Assembly (NCBI GenBank): GCA_023433515.1
Contig: JAEZCN010000031.1
Coordinates: forward strand, 1 to 24,553
Direction: 5' to 3'
Length of the DNA: 24,553 nt
Source of the DNA: Pseudomonadota bacterium
GTDB taxonomy: Bacteria; Pseudomonadota; Gammaproteobacteria; Steroidobacterales; Steroidobacteraceae
Positions 1-6,478 of the stretch are shown one piece after another. The notes beneath the pieces were generated by a model. It saw only the letters and a list, made by a program, of their open reading frames with translations. It searched no databases and was not told where the DNA came from. How positions within the stretch are numbered: position 1 is the first letter of the stretch; each line of letters starts with the position of its first letter. The translations under genes and the position numbers were made by a program.

Positions 1-299
1 GACGCCTGGATCAGGAACGAAATCTTCTTGTAGTCGGAGCCCTTGAACGGCGCGTGATGCAGGTACAGCGCCTGCCACGGAGCGGACTCGACCTTGATCG
101 GCCGGCGCGGACTTCCGCCGAGTTCGACGCTGACCTCGGTCTTCGCCCAACTCCAGTTTTCCCAGCCGTTCTGCAGGGCCGTGTCATAGACGATCATTTC
201 GCCGGCATCGGCCTTCTCGACGTCGGCGGAAACAGCCGCACCGCCGAGCGCCAGCATCGCGCCCGTGACGAACGCGACGTACAGACTCTTCTTGTTCAT
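1..299 (-). CDS. Secreted protein with carbohydrate-binding-like N-terminus (partial)
   Basis: Only the first 99 codons are in the window; the frame runs off base 1. It starts MNKKSLYVAFVTGAMLALGG with a Sec signal peptide ending near AVSA (residues 22-25). The mature part begins with an acidic stretch and then IVYDTALQNGWENWSWA. This YD-x-AL-x-x-GW-x-NWSW pattern resembles the first strands of beta-sandwich modules attached to secreted bacterial glycan-active enzymes; that resemblance is from memory, not a search. APWQALYLHH also fits such a module. A purine-rich run (GGGGGGAGAG) lies directly before the ATG at 297-299. The gene follows the GH5 cellulase on the same strand, 95 bases downstream, with a terminator between them, so it may be a functional partner that is only partly co-transcribed. 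The catalytic part, if any, is outside the window. Confidence 0.7.
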   Translation of the reverse strand, partial: MNKKSLYVAFVTGAMLALGGAAVSADVEKADAGEMIVYDTALQNGWENWSWAKTEVSVELGGSPRRPIKVESAPWQALYLHHAPFKGSDYKKISFLIQA

Positions 300-323
300 C
301 TCTCCCCCCGAGCAGCAATAAAC

Positions 324-371
324 AAAACAAAAGAAAGAAAGGCCGAGACTGGCATGGCGCCAGTCCCGGCC
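324..371 (-). terminator. Rho-independent terminator after the GH5 cellulase
   Basis: Read on the minus strand, GGCCGGGACTGGC (371-359) pairs with GCCAGTCTCGGCC (353-341) across a 5-base loop. This gives a 13-bp stem with one G-T wobble. It is followed by TTTCTTTCTTTTGTTTT (340-324). The site begins about 24 bases past the cellulase stop and ends about 25 bases before the next minus-strand start, so it should reduce read-through into the gene at 1-299. Confidence 0.85.
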
Positions 372-394
372 GCAAGACTCCTCGATCGGTGGGG

Positions 395-2803
395 TTATCT
401 GCCCCAGAGTCTGTTCAGCAAATTCGTCTTCCGCTGGTCGAAGGGCCGCCATTCGCCCCAGCCCGATTCGTTGCTGATCGGGTCATAGGCATGGCCGTAC
501 CAGCCGGCGGTATCGCCGGATTCCGGATTGATGGACCAGTAGCAGCCCTCGATGCCCTTCTCGACCATGTAATCGACGAAGGCGTCCTGCCATTGCCCGT
601 CCACGCCCGGCGTGATGTGGCTCCAGCGGTTGCGGTCGCGGATGCTGGCCTGGCCGAGCGGCCAGTCCAGGTTGCCGCCGAACTCACCGACGACGATCGC
701 GTAGTTCTGCTGCTTCAAATATCCGAAGTGCTCCTCCCAGCCCTGCCGCAGCAGCGTGGGGTTGATCACGATGTTGCAGTCGGCGTCGCCGGCCGGGTCG
801 CCTTCGAGCCCGGCGCACTGCGTCTGCGCGGGATCCATGAACATACGCTGCACGAACACCGAAGGGCCGTAGGTATGCGGCGAGAACACGAGCTGCGACT
901 TTGGAACGTTGATCGGATTCGTGCCCGCCTCGAACAGGTTCTCGCCCCAGTTCGGATTCGAGAACTCGGCGCCGTGCGGCTGCGGCGACACCGTCGACGG
1001 CGTGCCGTCCTGCGTGCCCGCGTTCGTGCCGATGCCCTGCACGAACAGCAGCAGGTTCGGATTCACCGTGTTGATCGCGGCGTACGCCTGCTCGGTCAGC
1101 GACTTCCACTCCGCCCACGTGTAGTCGTGCGGTTCGTTGAAGATGTCGATGCCGATGATGTTGTCCACGCCGAGCGCGGGGCCGAGGCCCGCGAGCGTGC
1201 GCAGGTTGTCGAGCCACATCGTGGTGTCGTACGGATGCGAGGTGGTGACCGACGGCGGATTGAGGGTCGCCGCGCACGAGTAGTTCTCGCGCTTGAAGTC
1301 GTAGTTGTCGCGGTCCGCATCGGACCACGGCGGACGCGCATCGAAGCGGCCGGCGCGCCAGCCGATGTAGTTCGAACACGAGTGGACGTCGAGCATGACC
1401 TCGATGTTGGCCGCGTCGGCCGCGCGGATCATCGTCTCGAGCGCGAGCCGCGAATTGGCGATGCGCACCGACGAATGATTCTTGAGCACGCTGCCCGTGC
1501 CCTGCGGATCGTTCGGATTCAGCGTCTGCGGGACGAGCGGCAGGCGGATCACATTGATGCCCATGCCGGAGATCTCCTGCATGGTCTGCGCGATCGTCCG
1601 GCCGGTGCCCTGGCCGCCGTTGGCCCAGGACGTGTTGCCGATGTACTGCTCCATCGCGGCGCCGCTCGGATTCACCGGGTCGTTCGAGGGTTCGTGCCGT
1701 CCCTCGAGGCCGAACCACGAGCCGCAACGCACCGGGAACAACTCGCCGTTCTTCGTGATGCGTCCCTGCGAATTCACGCGGAACAACGCGTTGGTCCCGG
1801 TGGTGCGACTGACTGCCACGGAGCCCGCGGTGTAGCCGGAGGACGTGCCCGTGAACGTCGAACTCGCGGCTGCCGTGCCGGCCGCCGCGGTGAACGTCAC
1901 GCTGACGCCGGTGTTCCAGTTGGTGCCGTTGAGCTGCACGCTGGTGGGCGAATGCGAGATCGCCGTGCTGCCGGTGCGCGCGATCGCGACCGTGACGGAG
2001 CCCGCGGGCGCGGCGCTCAGCCGCACGGACGACGTACCGCTCTGGCCGCCCGCGATCGACAACGTCGCCGGCGTGAAGCTGATCGACGGCGTCTGCGCCG
2101 TGCCGATCGAGAACGACACCGTCGAGACGGCGCTCAGTTGCGGATTGCCGTTGTCGAACGCGGTCGCCGACGCGGTGTGCGCGCCGGGCCCGAGGCCGGT
2201 CACAGTGAACGAATACGGCGAACTCGTGTCGGTGGCGACCAGGGTTCCGTCGACGCGGAACTCGACGCGTTGCACGCCGCCCGTATCGGTCGCGGTAGCC
2301 GCGAGGTTCACGCTGGTCGTGCCCGCCGGGAACTGCTGGTTGCTGGTCGGCGAGGTCATCGTCACGGTCGGCGGCGTGTTGGTGGGCGGCGCGCCGCACA
2401 CCGTGCCGTTCAACGTGAACGCGGCGGGCGGGTTGTTGGCGCCGCTGAAGGTGCCGTTGAATCCGACGGTGAAGCTCTGTCCGCTCGGAATGCCCTGGTT
2501 CCATTCGGCATTGGACGAAATCGTCAGCGTCGAACTGTTCGCCGGCTGCGAGAAAGCCACGGGCCAGCCGTTCTGCAGGCGCTGCCCGTTCGGGAAATTG
2601 AACGTGAGCGTCCAGCCATTCGTGATGGACGGACCGTTGTTGGTGATGACGAGGTTGGCGCCGAAGCCATTGCCTCCGACCCACGTGGGCCATGTGTAGG
2701 TGACGGTGCAGCTGGGTGACTGCGCGAGCGCATCCGGCACGTGGCCGAACGCCAGGACCAGGGCCGCGCAGCACCACAGCAGGTTCTTCAGTGACCGAGC
2801 CAT
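395..2803 (-). CDS. Secreted modular endoglucanase, GH5 with CBM2
   Basis: An 802-residue secreted glycoside hydrolase, probably an endo-beta-1,4-glucanase. A signal peptide (1-27, ending DALA) is followed by a CBM2 cellulose-binding module (about 29-136; WPTWVGGNGFGANLVITNNG, closing cysteines). Next come an Ig-like domain (about 144-233; NTPPTVTMTSP, FRVDGTLVATDT), a second beta-sandwich (about 238-335; FTPATLSIAGGQSGTSSVRL) and a GH5 TIM barrel (about 340-802). Two strictly conserved GH5 acids are visible: the acid/base E557 in IFNEPH and the nucleophile E707 in VVGEFGG. LDVHSC and FSPHTYG are other typical barrel segments. A strong Shine-Dalgarno (AAGGAGGAGA, 2811-2820) supports the ATG at 2803. 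GH5 family assignment is firm; cellulose as substrate is inferred from CBM2 and the barrel sequence. A terminator follows. Confidence 0.95.
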   Translation of the reverse strand: MARSLKNLLWCCAALVLAFGHVPDALAQSPSCTVTYTWPTWVGGNGFGANLVITNNGPSITNGWTLTFNFPNGQRLQNGWPVAFSQPANSSTLTISSNAEWNQGIPSGQSFTVGFNGTFSGANNPPAAFTLNGTVCGAPPTNTPPTVTMTSPTSNQQFPAGTTSVNLAATATDTGGVQRVEFRVDGTLVATDTSSPYSFTVTGLGPGAHTASATAFDNGNPQLSAVSTVSFSIGTAQTPSISFTPATLSIAGGQSGTSSVRLSAAPAGSVTVAIARTGSTAISHSPTSVQLNGTNWNTGVSVTFTAAAGTAAASSTFTGTSSGYTAGSVAVSRTTGTNALFRVNSQGRITKNGELFPVRCGSWFGLEGRHEPSNDPVNPSGAAMEQYIGNTSWANGGQGTGRTIAQTMQEISGMGINVIRLPLVPQTLNPNDPQGTGSVLKNHSSVRIANSRLALETMIRAADAANIEVMLDVHSCSNYIGWRAGRFDARPPWSDADRDNYDFKRENYSCAATLNPPSVTTSHPYDTTMWLDNLRTLAGLGPALGVDNIIGIDIFNEPHDYTWAEWKSLTEQAYAAINTVNPNLLLFVQGIGTNAGTQDGTPSTVSPQPHGAEFSNPNWGENLFEAGTNPINVPKSQLVFSPHTYGPSVFVQRMFMDPAQTQCAGLEGDPAGDADCNIVINPTLLRQGWEEHFGYLKQQNYAIVVGEFGGNLDWPLGQASIRDRNRWSHITPGVDGQWQDAFVDYMVEKGIEGCYWSINPESGDTAGWYGHAYDPISNESGWGEWRPFDQRKTNLLNRLWGR

Positions 2804-3007
2804 GATGCGTTCTCCTCCTTGAAAACGACGATGTCGACGTCCCGGCGAAGTTGTTAGACGGGACTTCCCTGTCAGCGGCCAATAAATGACTCGCGCGTCA
2901 CGCGCTGTCCATAAGTGATTGCCGATAAGGAGAAACCCTGTCTGGCCGGTTGTCTCGCCGGCTGTCCGTGTTCACTGCGTCAATGGACGACGCGCGCGCG
3001 GATCCGA
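2804..3007. other. Intergenic: cellulase upstream region
   Basis: No gene is seen. It holds the cellulase ribosome-binding site (2811-2820), a 6-bp dyad (2893-2905) and the 12-bp direct repeats (2943-2966). The cellulase promoter is expected here on the minus strand, but no convincing -35/-10 pair was identified. Confidence 0.5.
2943..2966. repeat. Two adjacent 12-bp direct repeats upstream of the cellulase
   Basis: TGGCCGGTTGTC (2943-2954) is immediately followed by TCGCCGGCTGTC (2955-2966), with 2 differences in 12 bases. The pair lies 140-163 bases upstream of the cellulase start, in the 204-base gap to the DUF3313-like gene. A 6-bp dyad, GCGCGT-c-ACGCGC (2893-2905), lies in the same gap. 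They could be regulator sites, but nothing identifies a binder and chance in GC-rich DNA is possible. Confidence 0.35.
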
Positions 3008-3679
3008 CTAGTTAGTGGCGGGCGGGGGAGCCCCTGACCGGGCCGCGTCGAGCGCGTTGCGCAGCAGACGGGCCCAGAGTTCGAAGGACTGCGCGCCTTC
3101 GTTGACGTTCGCGGCCTGGCTCATCACGCGCAGGTCGCCGGTCTGGCGGCCCATGCTGTGATCGAGCGCGCGCGCCAGCAACGCGCCGCTCTGCGAATCG
3201 TGCAGCTCGGCGCGCAGCGTCATCTCGCTCGCCGAAACGTTGAAGGTGCGTTCCGCGTCGTCGCTCGGCGACGTCGGTGTCGTGACCGTCAGTTCGAGTA
3301 TGGATGCATTGACGCGCAACACGTCGGGCCCGGGCTCGTCGACCACGGGATATCCGCCCTTGTCTTCCAGCTCGCTCGCGAAGACCGCACGGAAGCCGTC
3401 GGCCGCGCGCTGGCGGATACGCGCGATGTCGGTCGCGGTCACGCCGGGCTGCGTCTGCCAGCCGCCGCGGAACGTGACTTCGACGTCGTCGATCAGGACC
3501 TTGCGATATTTCTCGAGCGACGTGCCGGGCATGACGAACAACACGTCGACCTGCGGGCGCGTCACGCGCACGAGGCCGTCATCGGATTTTTCCTGCTTCG
3601 GAACGACCTGCGTACAGGCGGCAAAGCTCGCCGCGACCATGGCCGCGGTCCACCCCGCCATCTTCGAACGGGCGCCCAT
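3008..3679 (-). CDS. DUF3313-like lipoprotein
   Basis: A predicted lipoprotein of 223 residues. The chosen start, ATG at 3679, gives MGARSKMAGWTAAMVAASFAAC, a lipoprotein signal with a lipobox-like FAAC (acyl-Cys about residue 22). It lies one base after the stop of the upstream small gene, consistent with an operon. A second ATG at 3661 would also give a signal. A longer frame reaching 3754 overlaps the upstream gene and has no signal peptide, so I did not use it. The mature protein has FVMPGTSLEKYRKVLIDDVEVTF, the pattern I associate with DUF3313 (PGxSLxxYxxVLxDPVxVxF), then alternating beta strands and an amphipathic C-terminal helix (NEGAQSFELWARLLRNALDAA). The molecular function of this family is unknown. 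No searchable confirmation was possible, so the family call is moderate. Confidence 0.75.
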   Translation of the reverse strand: MGARSKMAGWTAAMVAASFAACTQVVPKQEKSDDGLVRVTRPQVDVLFVMPGTSLEKYRKVLIDDVEVTFRGGWQTQPGVTATDIARIRQRAADGFRAVFASELEDKGGYPVVDEPGPDVLRVNASILELTVTTPTSPSDDAERTFNVSASEMTLRAELHDSQSGALLARALDHSMGRQTGDLRVMSQAANVNEGAQSFELWARLLRNALDAARSGAPPPATN

Positions 3680-3680
3680 C

Positions 3681-3901
3681 TCAGGTCTTCGACTTCGAGC
3701 GCGGCGTGCAGCCGTACTTCTGTCCGGCCAGCGACGCTTCGTACATCGCGCCACCTTTCACGATCGTGAATACCGCCATGCCCTTGTGGTTCTTGCCCAC
3801 CGTCTTCGCATCTTTCTCGCCGCCGGACCTGCCTGCCGACTTGCGGTGGCGGTGCCGACGAGGGCGAATGTCGCGACCAGCAACAGGGTTGCGCTTCTCA
3901 T
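3681..3901 (-). pseudogene. Small exported protein gene broken by a frameshift
   Basis: A good Shine-Dalgarno (AAGGAG, 6 bases from the ATG at 3899-3901) opens a frame that encodes a signal peptide, MRSATLLLVATFALVGTATA. It then turns into arginine-rich nonsense and stops near 3758. The minus-one frame over the same DNA reads KSAGRSGGEKDAKTVGKNHK and continues GMAVFTIVKGGAMYEASLAG to a TGA at 3681-3683, one base before the DUF3313-like start. Restoring one base near 3840-3843 (for example GCCACCGCAAG to GCCACCGCCAAG) gives a sensible 73-residue exported protein cleaved at ATA-K. This is therefore either a real single-base deletion or a sequencing/assembly error. I do not recognise the family; the mature part is small, basic and has one Cys. 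Confidence 0.6.
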
Positions 3902-4036
3902 GATCCGCTCCTTGGCGTCGAAAAGACGCGCGCGAGCCGCAGGATAGGAACGGCGGCGCGAAAGCGGCCATGGCACCTTGGTCTCACATCGGCTTCCTGA
4001 AATACTCCGCGCCCGGCAATCACTGGAGCCCGGCCG

Positions 4037-4825
4037 ATGCCTCGCACGAATCTCCTGGTCCTGGTCCTGGCGCTCGCGCTCGGCGCGGGCATCGCCGCGC
4101 CGGCGTGCGCGGAGGAATGGCGCGATCTGTTCAACGGCAAGGATCTCGCCGGCTGGACGCCCAAGATCAACAAGCATCCGCTCGGTGAGAACTACGCCGA
4201 GACGTTCCGTGTCGAAGACGGCGTCATCAAGGTCAGCTACGACGACTACGCGAAGTTCGAGGACCGGTTCGGGCACCTGTATACGAACCTGCCGTATTCG
4301 CGCTACATCCTGCGGCTCGAGTACCGGTTCACGGGCAAGGCGATCGAGGACGCGCCGCACTGGGCCAAGCTCAACAGCGGGGTCATGGTGCACTCGCAAT
4401 CGCCGCTGAGCCTGAGGCTCGACCAGGGATTCCCGGTCAGCATGGAGTTCCAGTTCCTGGCCGCCGGTGCGACGGCCGGGACGCAGACCGGGAACGCGGT
4501 ATCGCCCGGCACACACCTCGAGCGTGACGGCAAACTCGTCACCGACCACATCATCGATGCGAAGGCGACGCTGTCGCCGCTCGATCGGTGGGTGAAGGCC
4601 GAGATCGAAGTGCGCGGCAACGAGGAGATCATCCAGCGGATCGACGGCGCCGAAGTGATGCGGTACCAGCGGCCGCAGCTCGATCCCACGGATCCGGACG
4701 CGGCAAGACTGCTCGCGGCGGGCGCGCCGCTGCAGTTGTCGTTCGGGCACATCGCGCTGCAGGCGGAGAGCCAGCCCATCTGGTTCCGCAACATCCAGAT
4801 CAAGTCGTTGGAAACCCAGCCGTGA
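4037..4825 (+). CDS. Secreted DUF1080 (3-keto-disaccharide hydrolase family) protein
   Basis: A 262-residue exported protein of the PF06439/DUF1080 family, which has a concanavalin-like jelly-roll fold and includes enzymes acting on 3-keto-glycosides. The signal peptide is MPRTNLLVLVLALALGAGIA with cleavage near ACA-E (about residue 25). The mature protein opens with the family hallmark EWRDLFNGKDLAGW. It continues with FRVEDGVIKVSYDD, YILRLEYRFTG, LNSGVMVHSQ, SMEFQFL and the closing strand PIWFRNIQIKSLE. Length is normal for a single-domain member. GGAG lies 8-9 bases before the ATG. The stop overlaps the GTG start of epmB (GTGA), so translation is probably coupled. It is divergent from the broken small gene at 3901. 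Family is confident; substrate is not determinable from the sequence. Confidence 0.9.
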   Translation: MPRTNLLVLVLALALGAGIAAPACAEEWRDLFNGKDLAGWTPKINKHPLGENYAETFRVEDGVIKVSYDDYAKFEDRFGHLYTNLPYSRYILRLEYRFTGKAIEDAPHWAKLNSGVMVHSQSPLSLRLDQGFPVSMEFQFLAAGATAGTQTGNAVSPGTHLERDGKLVTDHIIDAKATLSPLDRWVKAEIEVRGNEEIIQRIDGAEVMRYQRPQLDPTDPDAARLLAAGAPLQLSFGHIALQAESQPIWFRNIQIKSLETQP

Positions 4826-5823
4826 CGCAAGCCGCCTGGCAGCGGGAGATGTCCCGCGCCATCACGAAACCGGAGGAGTTGCTCGACGCGCTCGGACTCG
4901 ATGCCGAACTACTCGAACCCGCGCGCGCGGCCGCCGCGAAGTTCGCGCTTCGAGTTCCGCGCGGCTACGTCGCGCGCATGCGCCGCGGCGACGTCGACGA
5001 TCCACTGCTGCGACAGGTGCTGCCGGCCGCGAACGAGAAGCTCGAGGTCGAGGGGTTCATTCCGGATCCATTGCACGAAGCCGCGGCCGTGCGCGCGCCG
5101 AACCTGCTGCAGAAATACAGCGGGCGCGCGTTGCTCATCACGACGCAAGCCTGCGCGATTCATTGCCGCTACTGCTTCCGGCGCGAGTTTCCCTACGCGG
5201 AACAGGCGGGGGAAGAGTCGACGGCGGGGCGCTGGGGCGCCGCCCTCGCGGCCATCGCCGCCGATGCCGGCATCGAGGAAGTGATCCTGAGCGGCGGCGA
5301 CCCGCTGTCGTTGAGCGATGCGCGTCTCGCGTCGCTCACGACTTCCCTGTGCGCGATCCCCCACGTGCGCCGCATTCGCGTGCACACGCGTCAGCCCGTG
5401 GTCCTGCCATCACGAGTCGATGACGGGCTCATCGAGTGGCTGCGCGGCATCGAACTACCGACGGTCGTGGTCATCCACGCTAATCACCCGAACGAGATCG
5501 ACGCCGGCGTGCGCGCCGCCTGCTTGAGAATGCGCGGCGCCGGGGTCACGGTGCTGAACCAGTCTGTGCTGCTCGCCGGTGTGAACGACGACGTCGATAC
5601 GCTGAAGCGCCTCTCGGCGGCGCTCGTCGAGGCGGGGGTCTTACCTTATTACCTGCACCTGCCGGACCGGGTCCGGGGCACGGCCCATTTCGACGTCGGG
5701 GAGCACCGGGCCCAGGACCTGATCCGAGAGCTCGGAAACCAGGTTTCGGGGTACCTCGTGCCCCGGCTGGTGCGCGAAGTGCCGGGCGCGCCGGCCAAGA
5801 TGCCGAGCTTCCCCTCCGCCTGA
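4822..5823 (+). CDS. epmB: EF-P beta-lysylation radical SAM enzyme EpmB
   Basis: A 333-residue lysine 2,3-aminomutase-like radical SAM enzyme. EpmB makes (R)-beta-lysine, which EpmA attaches to elongation factor P. It shows the EpmB N-terminus (FALRVPRGYVARMRRGDVDD then PLLRQVL) and the [4Fe-4S] motif CAIHCRYC (C111, C115, C118) followed by FRREFPYAE. SGGDPLS is the glycine-rich SAM region, with HTRQPVVLPSR and NHPNEID after it. NQSVLLAGVND, YYLHLPDRVRGTAHF and SGYLVPRLVREVPG follow, and the C-terminal PAKMP probably carries the PLP lysine (K326). Length is close to E. coli EpmB (342). The GTG at 4822 is chosen because it overlaps the upstream stop and gives a family-like N-terminus; a longer in-frame extension lies inside the DUF1080 gene. 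Neither efp nor epmA is in the window. A terminator follows at 5836-5856. Confidence 0.93.
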   Translation: MTQAAWQREMSRAITKPEELLDALGLDAELLEPARAAAAKFALRVPRGYVARMRRGDVDDPLLRQVLPAANEKLEVEGFIPDPLHEAAAVRAPNLLQKYSGRALLITTQACAIHCRYCFRREFPYAEQAGEESTAGRWGAALAAIAADAGIEEVILSGGDPLSLSDARLASLTTSLCAIPHVRRIRVHTRQPVVLPSRVDDGLIEWLRGIELPTVVVIHANHPNEIDAGVRAACLRMRGAGVTVLNQSVLLAGVNDDVDTLKRLSAALVEAGVLPYYLHLPDRVRGTAHFDVGEHRAQDLIRELGNQVSGYLVPRLVREVPGAPAKMPSFPSA

Positions 5824-5835
5824 AGCCCCGCGTCC

Positions 5836-5856
5836 GCGCCGGGGGTCGGCGCTTTT
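5836..5856 (+). terminator. Rho-independent terminator after epmB
   Basis: GCGCCG (5836-5841) pairs with CGGCGC (5847-5852) across a GGGGT loop, followed by TTTT (5853-5856). It sits 13 bases past the epmB stop and separates epmB from the sigma-factor gene. Confidence 0.7.
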
Positions 5857-5950
5857 CCGGGGTATTCTGGCCAGGACCCGTCCAACAACACATTCCAAGG
5901 AACGGGGCATTCCCTCCGTCCAACGACTGGGAGACGGCGACACACACCGG

Positions 5951-6478
5951 ATGGACGTACAGGCACTCATTCGCAGGGCTCAGGGCGGGGACTCGCAATC
6001 CTTCGCCGAGCTCGTGGATCTGCACTACGACACTATCTACCGCTTCGCGTGGAAGTGGTGTGGTCACGAGGCGAACGCGCAGGACATCGCGCAACTCGCC
6101 TGCATCAAGCTCGCCGCCAGCCTGGGACAGTTTCGCTTCGAGTCGGCTTTCACGAGCTGGCTCTACCGTCTCGTGATCAATTGCGCGCAGGACTGGCAAC
6201 GCGGCCAGCGCCGCCACGATCACGAAGACATCAGCGAGGGTGAAAACGTGGCGACGTCCTCGCCGGCCGAAGACCGCATCTATCTGTTGCAGGTTCTCGA
6301 GCAGTTGGCGGACATCGGTGAAGGAATGAAGGAAACGGCTTTGCTGGTGCACTCGGAGGGAATGAGTCATGCGGAGGCGGGCGCCGTGCTCGGCGTCTCG
6401 GAGTCCACGATCTCGTGGCGGCTGCACACCATCCGCAGGCACCTGCGACAGCGCGACACGCAGAGCGTCAGCCTATGA
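5951..6478 (+). CDS. ECF-type RNA polymerase sigma factor
   Basis: A 175-residue sigma-70-family factor with only regions 2 and 4, the size and layout of ECF sigma factors. Region 2 is about 18-86 (FAELVDLHYDTIYRFAWKWC, then ANAQDIAQLACIKLAASL, FTSWLYRLVINCAQDW). Region 4 is about 112-167, with a helix-turn-helix at about 140-163 (SHAEAGAVLGVSESTISWRL) and a basic end RRHLRQR. The usual ED-LVQE-F pattern of region 2 is altered to QDIAQLACIKL, so it is a divergent member. Its TGA overlaps the ATG of the downstream membrane vWA gene (ATGA), indicating translational coupling. Many ECF factors are paired in this way with a membrane anti-sigma. No strong Shine-Dalgarno is seen before the ATG, and I could not identify its own promoter. 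Confidence 0.88.
   Translation: MDVQALIRRAQGGDSQSFAELVDLHYDTIYRFAWKWCGHEANAQDIAQLACIKLAASLGQFRFESAFTSWLYRLVINCAQDWQRGQRRHDHEDISEGENVATSSPAEDRIYLLQVLEQLADIGEGMKETALLVHSEGMSHAEAGAVLGVSESTISWRLHTIRRHLRQRDTQSVSL

Noticed and set aside
389..2882. Very long open frames on both strands across the cellulase (776 codons on plus, 732 on the other minus frame)
   Set aside because: Products are dominated by Arg/Ala/Val/His, with no recognisable domain or signal peptide. They lie over a gene with clear GH5 and CBM2 domains, so they are GC-bias shadows.
4588..4821. Upstream extension of epmB into the DUF1080 gene
   Set aside because: The extended residues are a shadow of DUF1080; family-like sequence begins just after the GTG at 4822.
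5857..5950. Search for an autoregulated ECF promoter before the sigma-factor gene
   Set aside because: No -35/-10 pair with a recognisable ECF pattern stands out from the GC-rich background.
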